Positions 25,248 to 34,888 of a stretch of DNA of 64,000 nt are shown here, in pieces (positions within the stretch are counted from its first letter, which is position 1; every line of letters starts with the position of its first letter). The notes beneath the pieces are model-generated. The model worked only from the letters and a program-made list of their open reading frames with translations. It did no database searches and had not been told where the DNA came from. Source of the DNA: Lactonifactor sp050944855. GTDB lineage: Bacteria > Bacillota > Clostridia > Lachnospirales > Lachnospiraceae. The position numbers and the translations under genes are program-made. The stretch spans positions 24,364 to 88,363 of the forward strand of contig JBMNRU010000010.1 in assembly GCA_050944855.1 (NCBI GenBank), given 5' to 3'.

Positions 25248-25275
25248 TTGACAGATAAGAGAAGAGGATAGCTTT

Positions 25276-25584
25276 ATGAAAATGTTTTTAATCAGTGATA
25301 ACCTGGATACCCTCACCGGCATGCGTCTGGCGGGGGTGGACGGTATCGTTGTAAAGGAACGCCAGGAGCTCCGTCAGGCACTGGAGACTACGCTGGCTGA
25401 CAAAGAGGTGGGAGTCATTCTCCTTACCGAAAAGTTCGGCAAGGAATTTCCGGACATTATCGATGATGTCCGCTTAAACCACAAGCTGCCTCTTTTAATC
25501 GAAATTCCGGATCGTCATGGAACCGGACGTGCTCCTGATTTCATTACTTCTTATGTAAACGAAGCAATCGGAGTCAAACTGTAA
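25276..25584 (+). CDS. atpF: V-type ATP synthase subunit F
   Basis: 102 aa, the normal size for the central-rotor F subunit, with a Rossmann-like start (MKMFLISDNLDTLTGMRLAG) and the VILLTEKFGKEF strand-helix. It binds subunit D in the rotor shaft. It sits between K and E in the operon. Confidence 0.9.
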   Translation: MKMFLISDNLDTLTGMRLAGVDGIVVKERQELRQALETTLADKEVGVILLTEKFGKEFPDIIDDVRLNHKLPLLIEIPDRHGTGRAPDFITSYVNEAIGVKL

Positions 25585-25649
25585 AACCTGTGAATTTTAC
25601 AAAATAATCTCAAAAATACAATATTAGCATAGATTAGAAGGTGATTAAA

Positions 25650-26237
25650 TTGACAACGGAAGAAAAGTTACAGCATTTTTATGACACTTCCATGGAAACT
25701 GCAAGGGAAGAGGCTGCGCAGGAACTGGAATCCTATAAAAAAAAGCTGGCAGCTCAGCTGGAAGAACATAAAGAGGCCAAGCTGCGCCAGGCTGAATTTG
25801 AACTAAAGACCGAGTCTGACAACTTAAAACGCCAGATCAATAAGTCCATATCCACGAAACAGCTTCATATAAAACGAAAACTTTCTCTGAAACAACAGGA
25901 GTTGAAAACACAGCTGTTTACAGAAGTAAAATCCCTCCTGGAAAAATTTACCTCTACTCCTGCCTATACAGAGTATCTGACTAATAAAATCAAAACTGCC
26001 GCTGCTTTTGCAGGCGGAGATGAGATCCACTTTTATATCTCTCCTGACGATGCTGCTTTACAGGCAGACTTGTCCTCCCGCACAGGCTATCAGGTAGAAA
26101 TTGCCAAAGAGCCCTTTTTCGGCGGCATGAAAGCAGTGATACCCGGCAAAAACATATTAATTGACAATACCCTCTCCTCACTGTTTGAGGCAGAAAAGGA
26201 AGAATATTCATTTAGCGGAGGTCTGATGCATGAGTAA
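25650..26237 (+). CDS. atpE: V-type ATP synthase subunit E
   Basis: 195 aa from a TTG at 25650 with GAAGGTGA before it; an in-frame GTG at 25641 is too close to that site. The N-terminal two thirds is a charged coiled coil, the C-terminus a globular part (FFGGMKAVIPGKNILIDNTL) that attaches to the A3B3 head. It forms the peripheral stalk with the small coiled-coil protein at the operon start. Its stop overlaps subunit A by 8 nt, suggesting coupled translation. Confidence 0.9.
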   Translation: MTTEEKLQHFYDTSMETAREEAAQELESYKKKLAAQLEEHKEAKLRQAEFELKTESDNLKRQINKSISTKQLHIKRKLSLKQQELKTQLFTEVKSLLEKFTSTPAYTEYLTNKIKTAAAFAGGDEIHFYISPDDAALQADLSSRTGYQVEIAKEPFFGGMKAVIPGKNILIDNTLSSLFEAEKEEYSFSGGLMHE

Positions 26238-27996
26238 AACAGGAATTATATATGGAATCAATGGCCCCGTCATCTACCTGAAAGGCAATACCGGTTTCAA
26301 AATGGCTGAAATGGTATACGTAGGAAAAGAAAATCTGGTAGGCGAAGTTATTTCTCTTACCAAAGACATGACTACCATTCAGGTATTCGAAGAAACCAGC
26401 GGCCTGAAACCCGGAGAAATCGTAACCGCCACCGGAGACGCCATTTCCGTTACTTTAGGGCCTGGTATCCTGAATAATATCTTCGACGGTATCCAGCGGC
26501 CGCTTACAGAAATCGCAAAAGCTTCCGGAAAATATATCACTCGCGGTATGAGTGCAGATCCTCTGGATCCGGATAAAAAATGGGATGTTACCGTAAAGGT
26601 ATCCGTAGGAGATATGGTACACGGAGGTACGATTATCGCAGAAGTACCGGAAACTCAGTCTATCATGCACAAATCTATGGTTCCGCCTGATATTTCAGGT
26701 GAAGTCGTACGCGTAGTTCCAGATGGATCCTATACGGTTCATGAACCAATCGTTATTGTAAAAACAGATCAGGGAAAAGAAGTGGAAATTACACTGGCAC
26801 AGAAATGGCCGATCCGTATTCCCCGCCCTACCAGCAAACGATTCCCGGCCAATAAACCACTCATCACCGGACAGCGTATTCTGGATACCCTGTTCCCCAT
26901 CGCACAGGGTGGTACTGCAGCAATCCCCGGCGGATTCGGTACCGGTAAAACCATGACCCAGCATCAGATTGCAAAGTGGTCGAATGCAGACATTATCATA
27001 TACATCGGCTGCGGAGAGCGTGGCAACGAAATGACACAGGTTCTGGAAGAATTCGGTGAACTGATCGACCCAAGAACCGGAAACCTGCTGATGGATCGTA
27101 CTGCACTGATCGCCAATACATCCAACATGCCGGTAGCTGCCCGTGAGGCTTCTATTTACACGGGTCTTACTCTGGCTGAATACTATCGTGATATGGGCTA
27201 CGACGTAGCGATCATGGCCGATTCTACCTCCCGTTGGGCCGAAGCTCTTCGTGAGTTGTCCGGACGTCTGGAAGAAATGCCTGCAGAGGAGGGCTTCCCT
27301 GCTTACCTGGCATCCCGGCTGTCTGCTTTCTATGAACGTGCAGGCCAGATGGAAACTTTAAACGGTGCAGAAGGTTCTGTATCTATTATCGGTGCCGTTT
27401 CACCACAGGGCGGTGACTTTTCCGAACCGGTTACCCAAAATACCAAGCGTTTCGTACGTTGCTTCTGGGGACTGGACAAATCATTGGCCTATGCAAGACA
27501 CTTCCCGGCTATCCACTGGCTGACCAGTTACAGCGAATACCTGGGAGATCTGGCTCCATGGTACAAAGAAAATGTAGCTCCAAACTTCGTAGAATACCGC
27601 AATCAGATCCTTTCCATTCTAAATCAGGAAAGCAGTCTGATGGAAATTGTGAAACTGATCGGCAGCGACGTTCTGCCGGATGACCAGAAATTAACTTTGG
27701 AAATTGCCAGAGTCATCCGTCTGGGCTTCTTACAGCAGAACGCATTCCACAAAGACGACACCTGCGTTCCTATGAGCAAACAATACAAAATGATGGAAAT
27801 TATCCTGTATCTGTATCAGAAAGCCCGCGCACTGGTTACGATGGGTATGCCTATGTCAGTTTTAAAAAGCGAAAATATATTTGAAAAGATCATCTCCATT
27901 AAATACGATATTCCTAACGACCAGCCTGAACTGTTTGACGAATATCGCACAGCTATTGATGACTTTTATAACAACGTATTGGAAAAGAACGGATAA
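26230..27996 (+). CDS. atpA: V-type ATP synthase catalytic subunit A
   Basis: 588 aa, full length. Walker A is PGGFGTGKTMTQH (about 233-245), preceded by the A-subunit-specific insertion of about 90 residues (HGGTIIAEVPETQSI onward), and IYIGCGERGNEM plus MADSTSRWAEALRE follow. It binds and hydrolyses or makes ATP at the A/B interfaces of the V1 head on the inner face of the membrane. Neighbours E and B overlap or lie 15 bp away. Confidence 0.97.
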   Translation: MSKTGIIYGINGPVIYLKGNTGFKMAEMVYVGKENLVGEVISLTKDMTTIQVFEETSGLKPGEIVTATGDAISVTLGPGILNNIFDGIQRPLTEIAKASGKYITRGMSADPLDPDKKWDVTVKVSVGDMVHGGTIIAEVPETQSIMHKSMVPPDISGEVVRVVPDGSYTVHEPIVIVKTDQGKEVEITLAQKWPIRIPRPTSKRFPANKPLITGQRILDTLFPIAQGGTAAIPGGFGTGKTMTQHQIAKWSNADIIIYIGCGERGNEMTQVLEEFGELIDPRTGNLLMDRTALIANTSNMPVAAREASIYTGLTLAEYYRDMGYDVAIMADSTSRWAEALRELSGRLEEMPAEEGFPAYLASRLSAFYERAGQMETLNGAEGSVSIIGAVSPQGGDFSEPVTQNTKRFVRCFWGLDKSLAYARHFPAIHWLTSYSEYLGDLAPWYKENVAPNFVEYRNQILSILNQESSLMEIVKLIGSDVLPDDQKLTLEIARVIRLGFLQQNAFHKDDTCVPMSKQYKMMEIILYLYQKARALVTMGMPMSVLKSENIFEKIISIKYDIPNDQPELFDEYRTAIDDFYNNVLEKNG

Positions 27997-28011
27997 AGGA
28001 GGAAATAGATT

Positions 28012-29442
28012 ATGTCAATTGAATATTTAGGCCTCAGTGAGATCAACGGCCCCCTTGTCGTTCTGGAAGGCATTAAAGATGCTGCTTATGACGAAATTGT
28101 CGAATTCAAATCCGATGACGGCACAAAGAAACTTGGCCGTATTATAGAAGTTTATAAAGACAAAGCAGTTATTCAGGTATTTGAAGGAACAGAAACCATG
28201 TCTCTTCTAAATACCCATACGAAACTCACAGGACATCCCATGGAGATCGAACTTTCTTCAGATATCCTGGGCCGTACCTTTAACGGCATCGGAGAACCTA
28301 TCGACGGATTAGGACCAATCGCAGGCGATGTACGGTTAAACATTAATGGACTTCCATTAAATCCCGTAACCCGTGAATATCCCCGTAATTACATTCGTAC
28401 AGGTATCTCTGCTATCGACGGGCTGACCACCCTCATCCGCGGACAGAAACTTCCTATTTTCTCAGGAAACGGTCTGCCCCACGACCAGCTGGCTGCACAG
28501 ATCGTACAGCAGGCTTCTCTGGGTGATGACACGGATGAAGAATTTGCTATCGTATTTGCCGCTATGGGTGTTAAATACGATGTTGCCGACTTCTTCCGCC
28601 GAACGTTTGAAGAAAGTGGAGTATCCGATCATGTAGTCATGTTTCTGAACCTGGCAAATGACCCAGTTGTAGAACGTCTGATTACACCAAAAGTAGCCCT
28701 GACAGCCGCTGAATATCTGGCGTTTGAAAAAGGAATGCATATTTTAGTTATTCTGACAGATATTACTTCGTTTGCAGAGGCTATGCGAGAAGTATCCTCT
28801 TCCAAAGGTGAGATTCCATCCCGAAAAGGTTATCCCGGATATTTATACAGTGAATTGGCAACCATTTATGAAAGAGCCGGTATCGTGCGCGGAGGACAGG
28901 GTTCTGTTACGCAGATTCCGATTCTGACCATGCCAAATGATGATATCACACATCCAATTCCTGATCTTACCGGATATATCACAGAGGGTCAGATCGTTCT
29001 GGATCGTCAGCTGCATAGACAGTCTATTTATCCGCCAATCAATGTATTGCCTTCTCTGTCCCGTCTGATGAAGGATGGCATTGGCGAAGGTTATACCCGT
29101 GAAGACCACCAGGCTGTTGCAAACCAGTTATTCTCCTGCTATGCCAAAGTAGGCGATGCCCGTGCGCTGGCATCCGTTATCGGTGAAGATGAATTATCTC
29201 CATTGGATAAAAAGTACCTGGTATTCGGTAATGCTTTTGAGCACAGCTTCGTGGGACAGGGAGCACTGGAAAACCGTTCCATCCTGGAAACCTTAGACAA
29301 AGGCTGGCAGCTTCTGGGATTAATCCCAAGAGAAGAATTGGATCGTATCGATACCAAGGTTCTGACACAATACTATAAGCCAATGGAAATGAATCTTCAA
29401 ACAGGAGAAATTCTTCCAGCGAAAGCAGAAGATACAGAGTAA
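28012..29442 (+). CDS. atpB: V-type ATP synthase subunit B
   Basis: 476 aa; the non-catalytic partner of A in the hexameric head. LPIFSGNGLPHDQLAAQI occupies the place of the P-loop without GKT, and TDITSFAEAMREVSSSKGEIP is the family signature. AAAGGAGG precedes the ATG. Confidence 0.97.
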   Translation: MSIEYLGLSEINGPLVVLEGIKDAAYDEIVEFKSDDGTKKLGRIIEVYKDKAVIQVFEGTETMSLLNTHTKLTGHPMEIELSSDILGRTFNGIGEPIDGLGPIAGDVRLNINGLPLNPVTREYPRNYIRTGISAIDGLTTLIRGQKLPIFSGNGLPHDQLAAQIVQQASLGDDTDEEFAIVFAAMGVKYDVADFFRRTFEESGVSDHVVMFLNLANDPVVERLITPKVALTAAEYLAFEKGMHILVILTDITSFAEAMREVSSSKGEIPSRKGYPGYLYSELATIYERAGIVRGGQGSVTQIPILTMPNDDITHPIPDLTGYITEGQIVLDRQLHRQSIYPPINVLPSLSRLMKDGIGEGYTREDHQAVANQLFSCYAKVGDARALASVIGEDELSPLDKKYLVFGNAFEHSFVGQGALENRSILETLDKGWQLLGLIPREELDRIDTKVLTQYYKPMEMNLQTGEILPAKAEDTE

Positions 29443-29453
29443 GGAGGGATTTC

Positions 29454-30071
29454 ATGGATCTGAATACCTTTCCCACCAAGGGAAATCTTATGCAGGCAAA
29501 AAATTCGCTGGCACTGGCACGACAGGGCTACGATCTGATGGATAAAAAGCGTAATATTCTGATCCGCGAACTGATGGAACTGATCGATCAGGCAAAGGAT
29601 ATCCAGTCTCAGATCGACAGCACCTTTCGTACTGCCTATGCCGCACTGCAGAGCGCCAGTATAGATATGGGCATCAGCAATGTAGAACAGATTTCATATA
29701 CCGTGCCGATAGACCGATCCATTCGTATTAAAACGCGAAGCGTTATGGGTACAGAAATTCCGCTGGTAGAATCCGATCCTACCACAAACCGTCCCACATA
29801 TGCGTACTACAGCGCCAAATCCAGTCTGGACGAGGCCAAAGAAGCCTTTGAAAAAGTGAAGCTTCTGACCGTCCGGCTGTCTATGATAGAGAACTCCGCA
29901 TATCGTCTGGCGGTAAACATTAAAAAAACCCAGAAGCGTGCGAATGCGCTGAAGAATATTACCATCCCTAAATATGAAACTCTGACCAAGGATATCAGCA
30001 ACGCGCTGGAAGAAAAAGAACGAGAAGAATTCACTCGTCTGAAAGTAATCAAGCGAATGCAGCATAAATAA
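29454..30071 (+). CDS. atpD: V-type ATP synthase subunit D
   Basis: 205 aa, the coiled-coil central shaft. It opens FPTKGNLMQAKNSLALARQGYDLMDKKR and closes with a second long helix (RVNALK-like RANALKNITIPKYE), the antiparallel hairpin typical of D. Last gene of the operon, followed by a terminator hairpin. Confidence 0.95.
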   Translation: MDLNTFPTKGNLMQAKNSLALARQGYDLMDKKRNILIRELMELIDQAKDIQSQIDSTFRTAYAALQSASIDMGISNVEQISYTVPIDRSIRIKTRSVMGTEIPLVESDPTTNRPTYAYYSAKSSLDEAKEAFEKVKLLTVRLSMIENSAYRLAVNIKKTQKRANALKNITIPKYETLTKDISNALEEKEREEFTRLKVIKRMQHK

Positions 30072-30077
30072 TCTTAA

Positions 30078-30122
30078 AAAGAACAAAGAAAAGCAATTCA
30101 TTTTGCAATTCTTTGTTCTTTT
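30078..30122 (+). terminator. Terminator of the V-type ATPase operon
   Basis: AAAGAACAAAGAA and its complement TTCTTTGTTCTTT form a long hairpin, with an inner AGCAATT/AATTGC-like segment, ending in a T-run. Confidence 0.85.
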
Positions 30123-30669
30123 TATTGCAGTTATGGTAAACCCATAATTATCAGACAATTATTTGAATTTATTTATAGTTTGCAATATTTTTCCTTTTTT
30201 TCTTCTACTATTTTAATACATAAAAGTCAAGTCCTTTTCTCTTTTTTTATCCATTTTTCTCAATTTCATCAAAAGTGGCCAAAACGATTGTTCGCATTCT
30301 CGTTATGTCAATCCACATTTTACACCTTTTTTTGTGTGGGTAATGTGGATAACTCCGTGTAAAACTCACTTTTCCCCATGTTTGAAGGGTTTTTGTATGT
30401 GGATAACTTTGTTACCAAAGTATTACGAATGTTTTACTCTTTTCATTCTCTAATATTTTATTGTGCACTTTTTATTCTGAGAATTTTCTGAATATTATTT
30501 TTTTCAAAATTTATATAAATCAGGAAATCATGATATTTTACATGGTCTACATAATTCATTATATAGGTTTTGCAATATTTCCTTCAAAACATAATCTCTT
30601 TTCCCAAAAACGGCAGAATAAAAGAGAACAGCCCTTCCAACTGCTCTCTTTTACTTATAATTATGATTC
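30123..30669. other. AT-rich intergenic region with DnaA-box-like sites
   Basis: About 550 bp with no supported gene (short frames here are low-complexity). Reading on the minus strand, perfect DnaA boxes TTATCCACA occur at 30344-30352 and 30398-30406, and a one-mismatch copy TTACCCACA abuts the first at 30335-30343. See findings. Confidence 0.6.
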
Positions 30670-31686
30670 TTATAAATAGCTGACGATTTTCACCGGAGTG
30701 CGATAATGATAATCCGAAATCTTAATTCCCGTTCTGGCATTACTTGCATGCACAATCTGTCCATCTCCGATATAAATTGCGACATGATTGATGGAGCTGC
30801 TCCCGCCATAAAAAAGCAGATCACCGGGCTGCATTTCTTCTTCTGAAATAGCCTCTGCACCGGCTGCCTGTTCTCTGGACGTTCTGGGAAGATCATATCC
30901 AAAATGCTGATACACAGACATTACAAAGCCAGAACAATCCGCTCCGTTTGTCAGACTGGTACCTCCCCAGACATACGGATTTCCAACGAACTGCTGGGCA
31001 TAATCAATCAGCTCCTGCCTTATATTGGCATGCTCTGCAGCAAGCCGGGCTTCCTCTTCTTCTTTAGACTCCGCTTCTTTATAAGTTTCCTCCAAAGTCA
31101 CGTATTCTGTGGAAATGTAACATTCCTGATCCTCAATAACGATTTTCTCCCAACCCTCTAAGGTTTCTTCTACAACAACCGTCTCACCTTCTGCCAATGC
31201 ATCTAAAATCCTTGATTCCGCAGTTGGCTCTTCTCTCACATACAGAGTCTGTGTATTTACCGTTGCTGTAGTAATTTTAGCTGCGGCAATCTCCTCTTCT
31301 GCCGCATCGCCATATACTAAATACTCCCTTTTTATGTATCCGGTCACAGAACCCGAAGTCACCTGGAACCAATCTCCCTCTTGTCCCAGAATGGTTGCAA
31401 CACTTCCGTTGTACAGCTTGCCTAAAATCTCCCCTTCTTCGGATGCACTGTCGCGGATATTCACATAATCATTCACCTGTGCGGCTGCCAGACTCCCCTC
31501 TGCTGCCGCCATCTGTGTATCGGCTGTACCTGTGTCATTCTCATTCGTAGAAGTACTCTCCAGTGTTACGCTAACTCCCGCAAGTGCATTCTCTGCGGGC
31601 AGTGCCCACACATTGCTGCTCATGCCCGTTGTCAAAATAACACCTGCAACAGCACACACCGCTGCCTTCCATCTTCTATTACACAT
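30670..31686 (-). CDS. Secreted NlpC/P60 cell-wall peptidase with two SH3-like domains
   Basis: 338 aa from the ATG at 31686, with GGAGG 6 nt upstream. Signal peptide at residues 1-28 with likely cleavage after NVWA. Two bacterial SH3 domains (about 70-125 and 140-197), an Ala/Glu-rich linker (200-220) and a C-terminal NlpC/P60 domain with catalytic C251 in ADCSGF, H301 in NHVAIYIG and H313. It cuts peptidoglycan peptides outside the cell, probably between gamma-D-Glu and diaminopimelate. A hairpin in the 5' leader may regulate it. Confidence 0.93.
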   Translation of the reverse strand: MCNRRWKAAVCAVAGVILTTGMSSNVWALPAENALAGVSVTLESTSTNENDTGTADTQMAAAEGSLAAAQVNDYVNIRDSASEEGEILGKLYNGSVATILGQEGDWFQVTSGSVTGYIKREYLVYGDAAEEEIAAAKITTATVNTQTLYVREEPTAESRILDALAEGETVVVEETLEGWEKIVIEDQECYISTEYVTLEETYKEAESKEEEEARLAAEHANIRQELIDYAQQFVGNPYVWGGTSLTNGADCSGFVMSVYQHFGYDLPRTSREQAAGAEAISEEEMQPGDLLFYGGSSSINHVAIYIGDGQIVHASNARTGIKISDYHYRTPVKIVSYL

Positions 31687-31720
31687 GTAAACCTCCAAAT
31701 CCCTTATTTTTTTCCTAAAA

Positions 31721-31764
31721 GTTCAGCCATGCTTCACAAAATGGGCGAATGGCGCGGGCTGAAC
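31721..31764 (-). promoter_or_regulatory. 5' leader hairpin of the NlpC/P60 gene
   Basis: GTTCAGCC (31721-31728) and GGCTGAAC (31757-31764) form a perfect 8-bp stem that lies in the leader 35 bp before the start codon; on the minus strand it is followed by CTTTTAGG. Loop words resemble those before the Rpn and DUF1002 genes. Confidence 0.4.
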
Positions 31765-31887
31765 GAACGTTAACTTTTCTGCAACAATTTGTATCTGTTT
31801 TTATTTATTACAGATTTGTTACAACTTATTACGAACTTATTTTAACAAAATAACATTTTATTGTCAAGTCTTAATATTCTGGCAAAG

Positions 31888-31922
31888 AAAAAGGCCATGG
31901 ACACACATGTCCTTGGCCTTTC
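31888..31922 (-). terminator. Terminator of trxB
   Basis: AAGGCCAAGGACA pairs with TGTCCATGGCCTT (one mismatch) around a 4-nt loop and is followed on the minus strand by TTTTTCTTT. Confidence 0.85.
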
Positions 31923-31935
31923 CCACTACTTTATT

Positions 31936-32865
31936 CTATTGTTCTGCAAGATATTTTTCTGCAGATGCCACACAATTTGCACCATCTGCCACTGCGGTTA
32001 CAATCTGGCGCAATGCCTTTGTTCTCACATCCCCGGCTGCATAGATTCCCGGTACGCTGGTCTTTCCTTCTTCTCCTGCCACTATATAGCCGGCTGCATC
32101 CTGTTCCAGAAGGCCTTCTCCTGCTGCAGAATTCGGTGTCATGCCCACACCGATAAATACGCCGTCCACCGGAAGTTCTGTCTGCACTTTCGTGCCAACA
32201 TCCTGCAGCACCACACCAGTTACCTTTCCGTCACCCTGAATTTCCGTCAATGTGTGATTCCATATGATTTCCACATTCCTGCAGGTACGTAAGCTCTCCT
32301 GCAGCGATTTCGCTGCCCGCAGCTCTCCTCTTCTATGAACCAGATATACCTTCTGGCAAATTCTGGACAGGAACATGGCATCTCCCACTGCCACATCTCC
32401 GCCGCCCACAACCACTGTGGTTTTATCCCGGAAGAACGCGCCGTCACAATGTGCACAATAAGATACACCTTTTCCCTTATATTCCTCTTCACCCGGTACA
32501 CCCAGATGCTTATGCGCCGCACCGGTAGCCAAAACAATAGTTCTCGTGAGATATTCTCCATGATTTGTGATCACACGCTTAATGCCCGGGGCTGGATCAT
32601 CCGGCACAATTTTCTTAACCGATACTCTCTCAAAAACCGCTTTCATCTTCTCTGCATGTCCACGAAAAGCAGTTGCCAGTGAAAAACCGGAAGTTCCCGG
32701 CACACCCGGATAATTATCGATCTCCGGCGTGGTAAGTACCTGTCCTCCGGTAGCATAACTTTCTTCCATTAAAATAGCATCTAAACGGGCTCTTGATGCA
32801 TAAATAGCAGCAGCCAAACCCGCAGGACCGCTTCCTACAATAATCATATCATAAATATGTTCCAT
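31936..32865 (-). CDS. trxB: Thioredoxin-disulfide reductase
   Basis: 309 aa, full length. FAD-binding GSGPAG (11-16), redox-active C137-A-H-C140 in SYCAHCDGAFF, NADPH-binding GGGDVAVGDA, and the final GIYAAGDVRTKALRQI. It reduces thioredoxin with NADPH in the cytosol. Standalone gene with its own terminator; no thioredoxin gene is adjacent, although the MtaA-like fusion elsewhere carries a thioredoxin-like domain. Confidence 0.96.
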   Translation of the reverse strand: MEHIYDMIIVGSGPAGLAAAIYASRARLDAILMEESYATGGQVLTTPEIDNYPGVPGTSGFSLATAFRGHAEKMKAVFERVSVKKIVPDDPAPGIKRVITNHGEYLTRTIVLATGAAHKHLGVPGEEEYKGKGVSYCAHCDGAFFRDKTTVVVGGGDVAVGDAMFLSRICQKVYLVHRRGELRAAKSLQESLRTCRNVEIIWNHTLTEIQGDGKVTGVVLQDVGTKVQTELPVDGVFIGVGMTPNSAAGEGLLEQDAAGYIVAGEEGKTSVPGIYAAGDVRTKALRQIVTAVADGANCVASAEKYLAEQ

Positions 32866-33021
32866 ATCTTTTGTCCTTTCTTATTTTTACACATCTATGT
32901 AGTAATTGTATCACAATCATACCCTATTTATCAAAAAAATCTTTGAAAATTCATTTCTACCAAATTCCCTCTGCACATACAATAATAATAATTCTATTTC
33001 TTCCGCCTAAGAAAGGTATCC

Positions 33022-34860
33022 ATGAAAAAAATATCATTCTCTAACCTGCACAAGTATAAAAAACGGCTGATTTTTTTCTGTGCAGCAGCCATTCTATTGG
33101 CAGGCCTTGGGTTTTCCGGCTGGCACTTTGGTTTCCTTCTCACAGAGAATCAAAAATTTGACCGGTTTACGCAGGAACTGTTCAGCCGGGAGATCAGCTC
33201 TAATACCCTGAACATGCACTATACCCTGGCTTATCCGGAGCAATACGGCATCAAAAATTACGCCATTAGCCTGGGTTCTCTCTCTGCTGATGACATGTCC
33301 AGGTCCTATCATCTTCTGGAGGAAGACCAAAAGAAACTCCATGATTTCACTTACAAGAAACTTTCAGAAGAAAACCAGATCATCTATGATATTCTGGATC
33401 TGGATATTCGTACACAGCTTTCTGTCAAAGACCACTATATGCTGACCGAAGTATTAAGCCCTAATCTGGGTATTCAGGCACAGCTGCCTGTACTTTTGGC
33501 AGAATATACCTTCCGGACCAAACAGGACGTGGAAGACTATCTGGGCCTGCTAAACACGATTCCTGCGTACTTTGAAGAAATCCTGGCTTTCCAGCAGTTA
33601 AAATCTCAGCAGGGACTGTTTATGAGTGATACTGCCGTGGATCGCGTCATCGACCAATGCCAGCTGTTTTTGACACAGGCCGCTGCAGCTTCCGCCGATA
33701 TGGCAGAAAGCGCACCAGCCGACGGAAGAAATACAGCAGACAACTACCTCTCCATCATGTTTCAGGAAAAACTGACCTCCTTTGATGAACCTCTCACAGA
33801 ACCGGAAATTTCCTCCTACATACTGACCCACGAAAAGATTTTAAACCAGCAGGTCATTCCCGCCTATACGAATCTTATGGAAGGTCTGCAGGCACTGAAA
33901 GGCACCGGCATAAATGAAAACGGATTACGGTATCTTCCCGGCGGCACCGAATATTACGAATACCTCATCCAGTCGGAAACCGGCGATTATTCCGGTGTAG
34001 AAGCGATTGAAAAGCGCTTATATAATCAGCTTCTTGCCGATTATAAATCCATGCGCCAAATTCTCACTGCCCATCCGGAACTGGTAAATACATTAGCCTC
34101 CGAAGACGGTCTGAACACGCAGATCAGCACCGATAATACAAAAATTCCTTCTCAGATGCTGAAAATCCTGGAAAAAGCACTCACACAGGACTTCCCAGAA
34201 ATGAAAATCCCCTCCTATGAAGTCAAGTTTGTTCATCCGTCCCTGGAAGAGTTTTCAAGTCCTGCCTTTTATCTGACACCTCCCGCCGATACCTTATCGC
34301 CAAACATCATCTACATTAATAACAGCAGCACTTCTACAAAAATGGATCTCTTCACCACATTGGCCCACGAAGGTTTCCCCGGACATTTGTACCAGACGGT
34401 CTATTTCGGGCAATGCAAGCCGGCAGATATCCGCAACATCCTGAATTACGGCGGATATACAGAGGGCTGGGCAACTTATGTAGAGGCCTATTCCTATCAA
34501 TATTTGAGCAAGGATAAAAATCTGACTCAGGTGTTATGGCAAAACCGCTCCATTAACTTATGTCTTTATTCTATTATGGATATTGGCATACACTACCGGG
34601 GCTGGACTGCAGATACTGTCACCGAGTATCTTCATTCCTTCGGCATTTCCGATGATGCCGTATGCCGGGAAATTTTTCAATATATCGTGGAAAACCCTGC
34701 AAACTATTTAAAATATTATATCGGCTACCTGAACTTTATGGATCTGCAGGAAAAAGCCCGCGATACCTGGGGCGAAGACTTTACTTTAAAAGAATTCCAT
34801 AAAAAAATACTGGAAATCGGTCCCTCCCAATTCCCAGTATTAGAAAAATATCTCTTTTAA
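33022..34860 (+). CDS. DUF885 family protein, membrane-anchored
   Basis: 612 aa. A single N-terminal membrane segment (about 15-35, KRLIFFCAAAILLAGLGF) anchors or exports it. The motif H449-E-G-F-P-G-H455 with a downstream Glu-rich helix (EGWATYVEAYSY) is the metallopeptidase-like centre of DUF885, which resembles M32/M3-type helical peptidases. Probably an extracellular zinc peptidase of short peptides; activity is inferred from the motif. Good AAGAAAGG site before ATG. Confidence 0.85.
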   Translation: MKKISFSNLHKYKKRLIFFCAAAILLAGLGFSGWHFGFLLTENQKFDRFTQELFSREISSNTLNMHYTLAYPEQYGIKNYAISLGSLSADDMSRSYHLLEEDQKKLHDFTYKKLSEENQIIYDILDLDIRTQLSVKDHYMLTEVLSPNLGIQAQLPVLLAEYTFRTKQDVEDYLGLLNTIPAYFEEILAFQQLKSQQGLFMSDTAVDRVIDQCQLFLTQAAAASADMAESAPADGRNTADNYLSIMFQEKLTSFDEPLTEPEISSYILTHEKILNQQVIPAYTNLMEGLQALKGTGINENGLRYLPGGTEYYEYLIQSETGDYSGVEAIEKRLYNQLLADYKSMRQILTAHPELVNTLASEDGLNTQISTDNTKIPSQMLKILEKALTQDFPEMKIPSYEVKFVHPSLEEFSSPAFYLTPPADTLSPNIIYINNSSTSTKMDLFTTLAHEGFPGHLYQTVYFGQCKPADIRNILNYGGYTEGWATYVEAYSYQYLSKDKNLTQVLWQNRSINLCLYSIMDIGIHYRGWTADTVTEYLHSFGISDDAVCREIFQYIVENPANYLKYYIGYLNFMDLQEKARDTWGEDFTLKEFHKKILEIGPSQFPVLEKYLF

Positions 34861-34862
34861 CG

Positions 34863-34884
34863 GAAGCGTCCTTCGGGACGCTTG
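34863..34884. terminator. UUCG-type hairpin terminator between convergent genes
   Basis: AAGCGTCC-TTCG-GGACGCTT, a stable tetraloop hairpin followed by TGTCTTCT, lies between the DUF885 stop and the HAD gene stop. Confidence 0.75.
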
Positions 34885-34888
34885 TCTT

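Noticed and set aside
30123..30669. Chromosomal origin of replication
   Set aside because: Only three boxes, and none of the usual dnaA, dnaN, rpmH or gyrase genes nearby; recorded as a DnaA-box cluster instead.
30180..30679. Two short plus-strand frames in the AT-rich region after the V-ATPase operon
   Set aside because: Low-complexity Phe/Ile/Lys-rich translations without ribosome sites; the region instead carries DnaA-box-like sites.
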